A stretch of DNA of 64,000 nt from Neurospora tetraspora (taxonomy: Eukaryota; Ascomycota; Sordariomycetes; Sordariales; Sordariaceae): NCBI RefSeq assembly GCF_033439725.1, contig NW_026944391.1, positions 186,001 through 250,000 on the forward strand, read 5' to 3'. Within the stretch, counting starts at the first letter, position 1. Each line of letters opens with the position of its first letter. The notes under the pieces are model-generated. The model had not been told where the DNA came from. It saw only the letters and a program-made list of their open reading frames with translations, and made no database searches. Both the position numbers and the translations under genes were made by a program. Positions 62,087 to 64,000 of the stretch are shown here, in pieces.

Positions 62087-62822
62087 CTTTCATCCGATTT
62101 TTCGGATGGAATTTCTTCCCCGCTTTCCTCCCTAAATAAGCGTTAAAGATGTAGAGGGCCCGCTCTAGTCCAAAACCCTGGCAACACGTGACTGGGCACG
62201 TGTAAAACTAATCCCTGCTCGAAGAAACGGCCTCTCTCTCCGCTCCAGCCAATAGGGTCTTAGAATTGGAACCCCACCTCCAAAATCCATTCCGGAGCCA
62301 CGGTACTAGCTCGGCATCAGAATCCAGAACCCGTACGGCAACACGCAACAGCCAATCACGTTGTCTCACCAATCCCGGCCCACCAAAAATATATATTATA
62401 TATAGTATATATAGCCGATAGAGGCCAATCGGCGAAAATTCTAAGTAAGACCCTCCCTCCCCTCTACTTCCAATACCCTAAAGATAGGATAAAAGAAGCA
62501 ACACCCGACGCCATAGCACCGATGCCGGGTAAAGGGGGGGGGCGGGTTTTATCCTAAAGTGGCTTAGCTAATTAAAAGTATCAGAAAGTCCACCGGGACG
62601 ATAAAATAACAATAAGAAAAGACGACAAACGACGAAGCAACCAAAATCTCCTCCGGGCGCGACGACCGCGTAAAGCGGCGTATTAAGGGGGGGTCAAGGT
62701 TAGGGTTGGAAATGGGGTAGCTAGAGGTTTTCATCCGTAATACGGTTTTCCCTCTAGACTAAGAAAGGAAGCAGTACCGCATACTATAAAAAGTTAAAGC
62801 GTGATAAGACCAAATAAATAAA
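62000..62822 (+). mobile_element. SINE-like tRNA-derived retroposon with 13-bp target duplication
   Basis: TATAATTACTGGA occurs at 61987-61999 and again at 62823-62835, the same point of a copia frame that continues across the gap. The inserted 823 bp begin exactly at the first base of a tRNA-like sequence (separate entry) and end in ACCAAATAAATAAA, a simple A-rich tail. Both features and a long duplication are expected of a SINE mobilised by a LINE-type endonuclease and reverse transcriptase. The body has near-normal GC and no open frame, in contrast to the RIP-treated host, so it inserted later or escaped RIP. It is long for a SINE (most are 100-500 bp), so it may be a composite or a captured Pol III transcript. 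I know of no family to name it after. Confidence 0.8.
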
Positions 62823-62835
62823 TATAATTACTGGA

Positions 62836-63663
62836 CTATAAAGTCTATAGGAGTATCGAAATATTTATTAAAGAGGCCAAATCCTACCTCAAGAAAACAA
62901 ATTCCCTACATTAAATGTTAATGGGTATGAAGCCAAATATTTTATATATTATTAGTAAATTCTCTAAAATAAATAAAAACCCTACCGATAAGCATTTCTA
63001 TATTATGAAGTATTTATAGTAATATCTATTTAAATATACAAACTTAAATATTGTTTTAGGAGACATATTATCGCTATTAATAGCGGTATCCTTCTATACT
63101 TATATAAATACCTCTCGCAAACCATATCCTATCAAAAAAAGAATACAATAGGCTATATCGTATTCCTTATATATAACCCTATCCTATAGAAGTTAAAGAT
63201 GCAAAATCTCGTTACTACAAATATAATAGAAATAGAATTTACTAATCTAATACCTACTATAAAGGCGCTAAATTAAATTAGAAGAATATTAAATAATTTG
63301 AACGTAAATTTAAACTTCGAAAAGGTTAATAAAATTCTATATACAAATAGTTCTAACGCCAAGGATAAGGTTTTAAATCCCAACATTCCGGGAAAGAATA
63401 AGTATATCAATATACAATACAAATAATTAATCTAAGAAGTAAATAAAAAGTCATTTACAATCGAATATTTACTGGGTAAAAGAATACCAATTAATAACCT
63501 TACGAAACTACTAAAGCCAAACAAGTACGTTAAATTGGCTGAACTTATTAATATAATTCTGAAGAAGGTTCCCTAGGTACAAATACTAAAATATTATTAT
63601 TATATAAACAGTGAATAAAAAGGACTGAGATTTTATAAATAGTAGTCTTTCGGTCTAGAGGGG
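62836..63663 (+). mobile_element. Copia pol, continuation after the SINE-like insert
   Basis: Plus frames continue the RT/RNase H portion cut at 61986 (SKNPTD.., FYIMKYL, YLFKYTN and the SLLIAVS region), with many stops. The end corresponds to the KVP-type pol end near 63565, and GTCTAGAGGGGTAT at 63650-63663 is the polypurine tract. Confidence 0.65.
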
Positions 63664-63835
63664 TATATTGGTAGGTCCCGCACGCGGCAAGCACTCTATA
63701 CCGTGCCTACCGCACCCTGGGCGCACTACCTCTTTCTAGCCCTCCAGACCTTCCGCTAGTCTTTTCTCCTCCTCTCCTCTCTATGGCACACTCAATCAAT
63801 CGTATACACGCTTGCTCTCGTTATTATTGTTCGTA
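63664..63835 (+). repeat. Copia 3' LTR, shared with 23878-24057
   Basis: Starts ATTGGTAGGTCCCGC after the polypurine tract and runs through CCTCCTCTCCTCTCTATGG and ACTCAATCAATCGTATAC to about 63835. The copy near 24 kb is in the same orientation. Confidence 0.65.
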
Positions 63836-63854
63836 ATCTCACATAAAGTCTTTA

Positions 63855-64000
63855 TTCTTCCTATCCTAACCGTTAATAGTAAGGGTAGTAATAATAGCTT
63901 TATCCTTAAATGTAGCTAATTGAATCTTCATAGCGTTGGCGCGCTAGGTAAACCAAGTTTTATACTTTGCTGCATCGGTATCGGGCTGCTTAACGGTGCT
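63855..64000 (-). pseudogene. Copia gag fragment at window edge
   Basis: CCTAACCGTTAATAGTAAGGGTAGTAATAA and downstream sequence match 40080-40215 (AAGTAAATAATAACCTTATTATC) in the same orientation. It is therefore a gag part of the family at 35109-40932, running on past the window. Confidence 0.5.

Overview
The window reads as a filamentous ascomycete (Pezizomycotina, most likely a Sordariomycete close to Sordariales). Its genes have short GT-AG introns with CTGAC/CTAAC branch points, and its repeats carry heavy C-to-T / G-to-A mutation typical of RIP (repeat-induced point mutation). The organism assignment is inference from gene structure and RIP, not from a database match.

Positions 1 to about 24,060 are gene-bearing, of ordinary base composition. 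I support eight genes: a CENP-H-like kinetochore protein (1362-2191, +), an NHP6-type HMG-box protein (5200-5802, +), a nine-exon 505-aa protein I do not recognise (7452-9569, +), phosphoglucomutase (11438-13489, +), oligoribonuclease (13735-14409, -), a Gfo/Idh/MocA oxidoreductase (16137-17759, +), a Kes1/Osh4-type oxysterol-binding protein (19837-21227, +) and a membrane-anchored UBP16/USP30-like deubiquitinase (21871-23739, -). They are unrelated housekeeping genes with large intergenic gaps; I see no gene cluster. Three small terminal-inverted-repeat elements sit in the gaps: 373-710 (8-bp duplication), 10681-11045 (46-bp perfect inverted repeats, 8-bp duplication, telomere-like repeats inside) and 14840-15416 (9-bp duplication, remnant ORF).

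From about 24,060 to the end the sequence is AT-rich, gene-free and made of nested transposable elements. Elements I could delimit by matching ends and target-site duplications are: an LTR element 24828-27956 (TSD AAACC) containing a hAT-like MITE 25477-26079 (8-bp TSD); a solo LTR 28970-29915 (TSD GAAAG) containing a 160-bp TG-starting insert 29542-29701 (TSD ATATC); a 572-bp TIR element 33242-33813; a Ty1/copia element 35109-40932 in minus orientation (TSD GCGCG); a Ty3/gypsy element 41566-49137 in minus orientation (TSD TTTAA), itself inserted in an older gypsy integrase remnant; a copia element about 50570-54366 in minus orientation, less mutated than the others; head-to-head copia fragments 57590-59450; and a plus-strand copia copy about 59460-63830.

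The copia copy at the right end is split by the most interesting item: an 823-bp, hardly RIP-mutated insertion (62000-62822). It begins exactly at the first base of a tRNA-like sequence with Pol III A and B boxes, ends in an AAATAAATAAA-like tail, and is flanked by a 13-bp direct repeat. This is the architecture of a tRNA-derived SINE, unusually long for one. No known virus, toxin gene or CRISPR array was seen.
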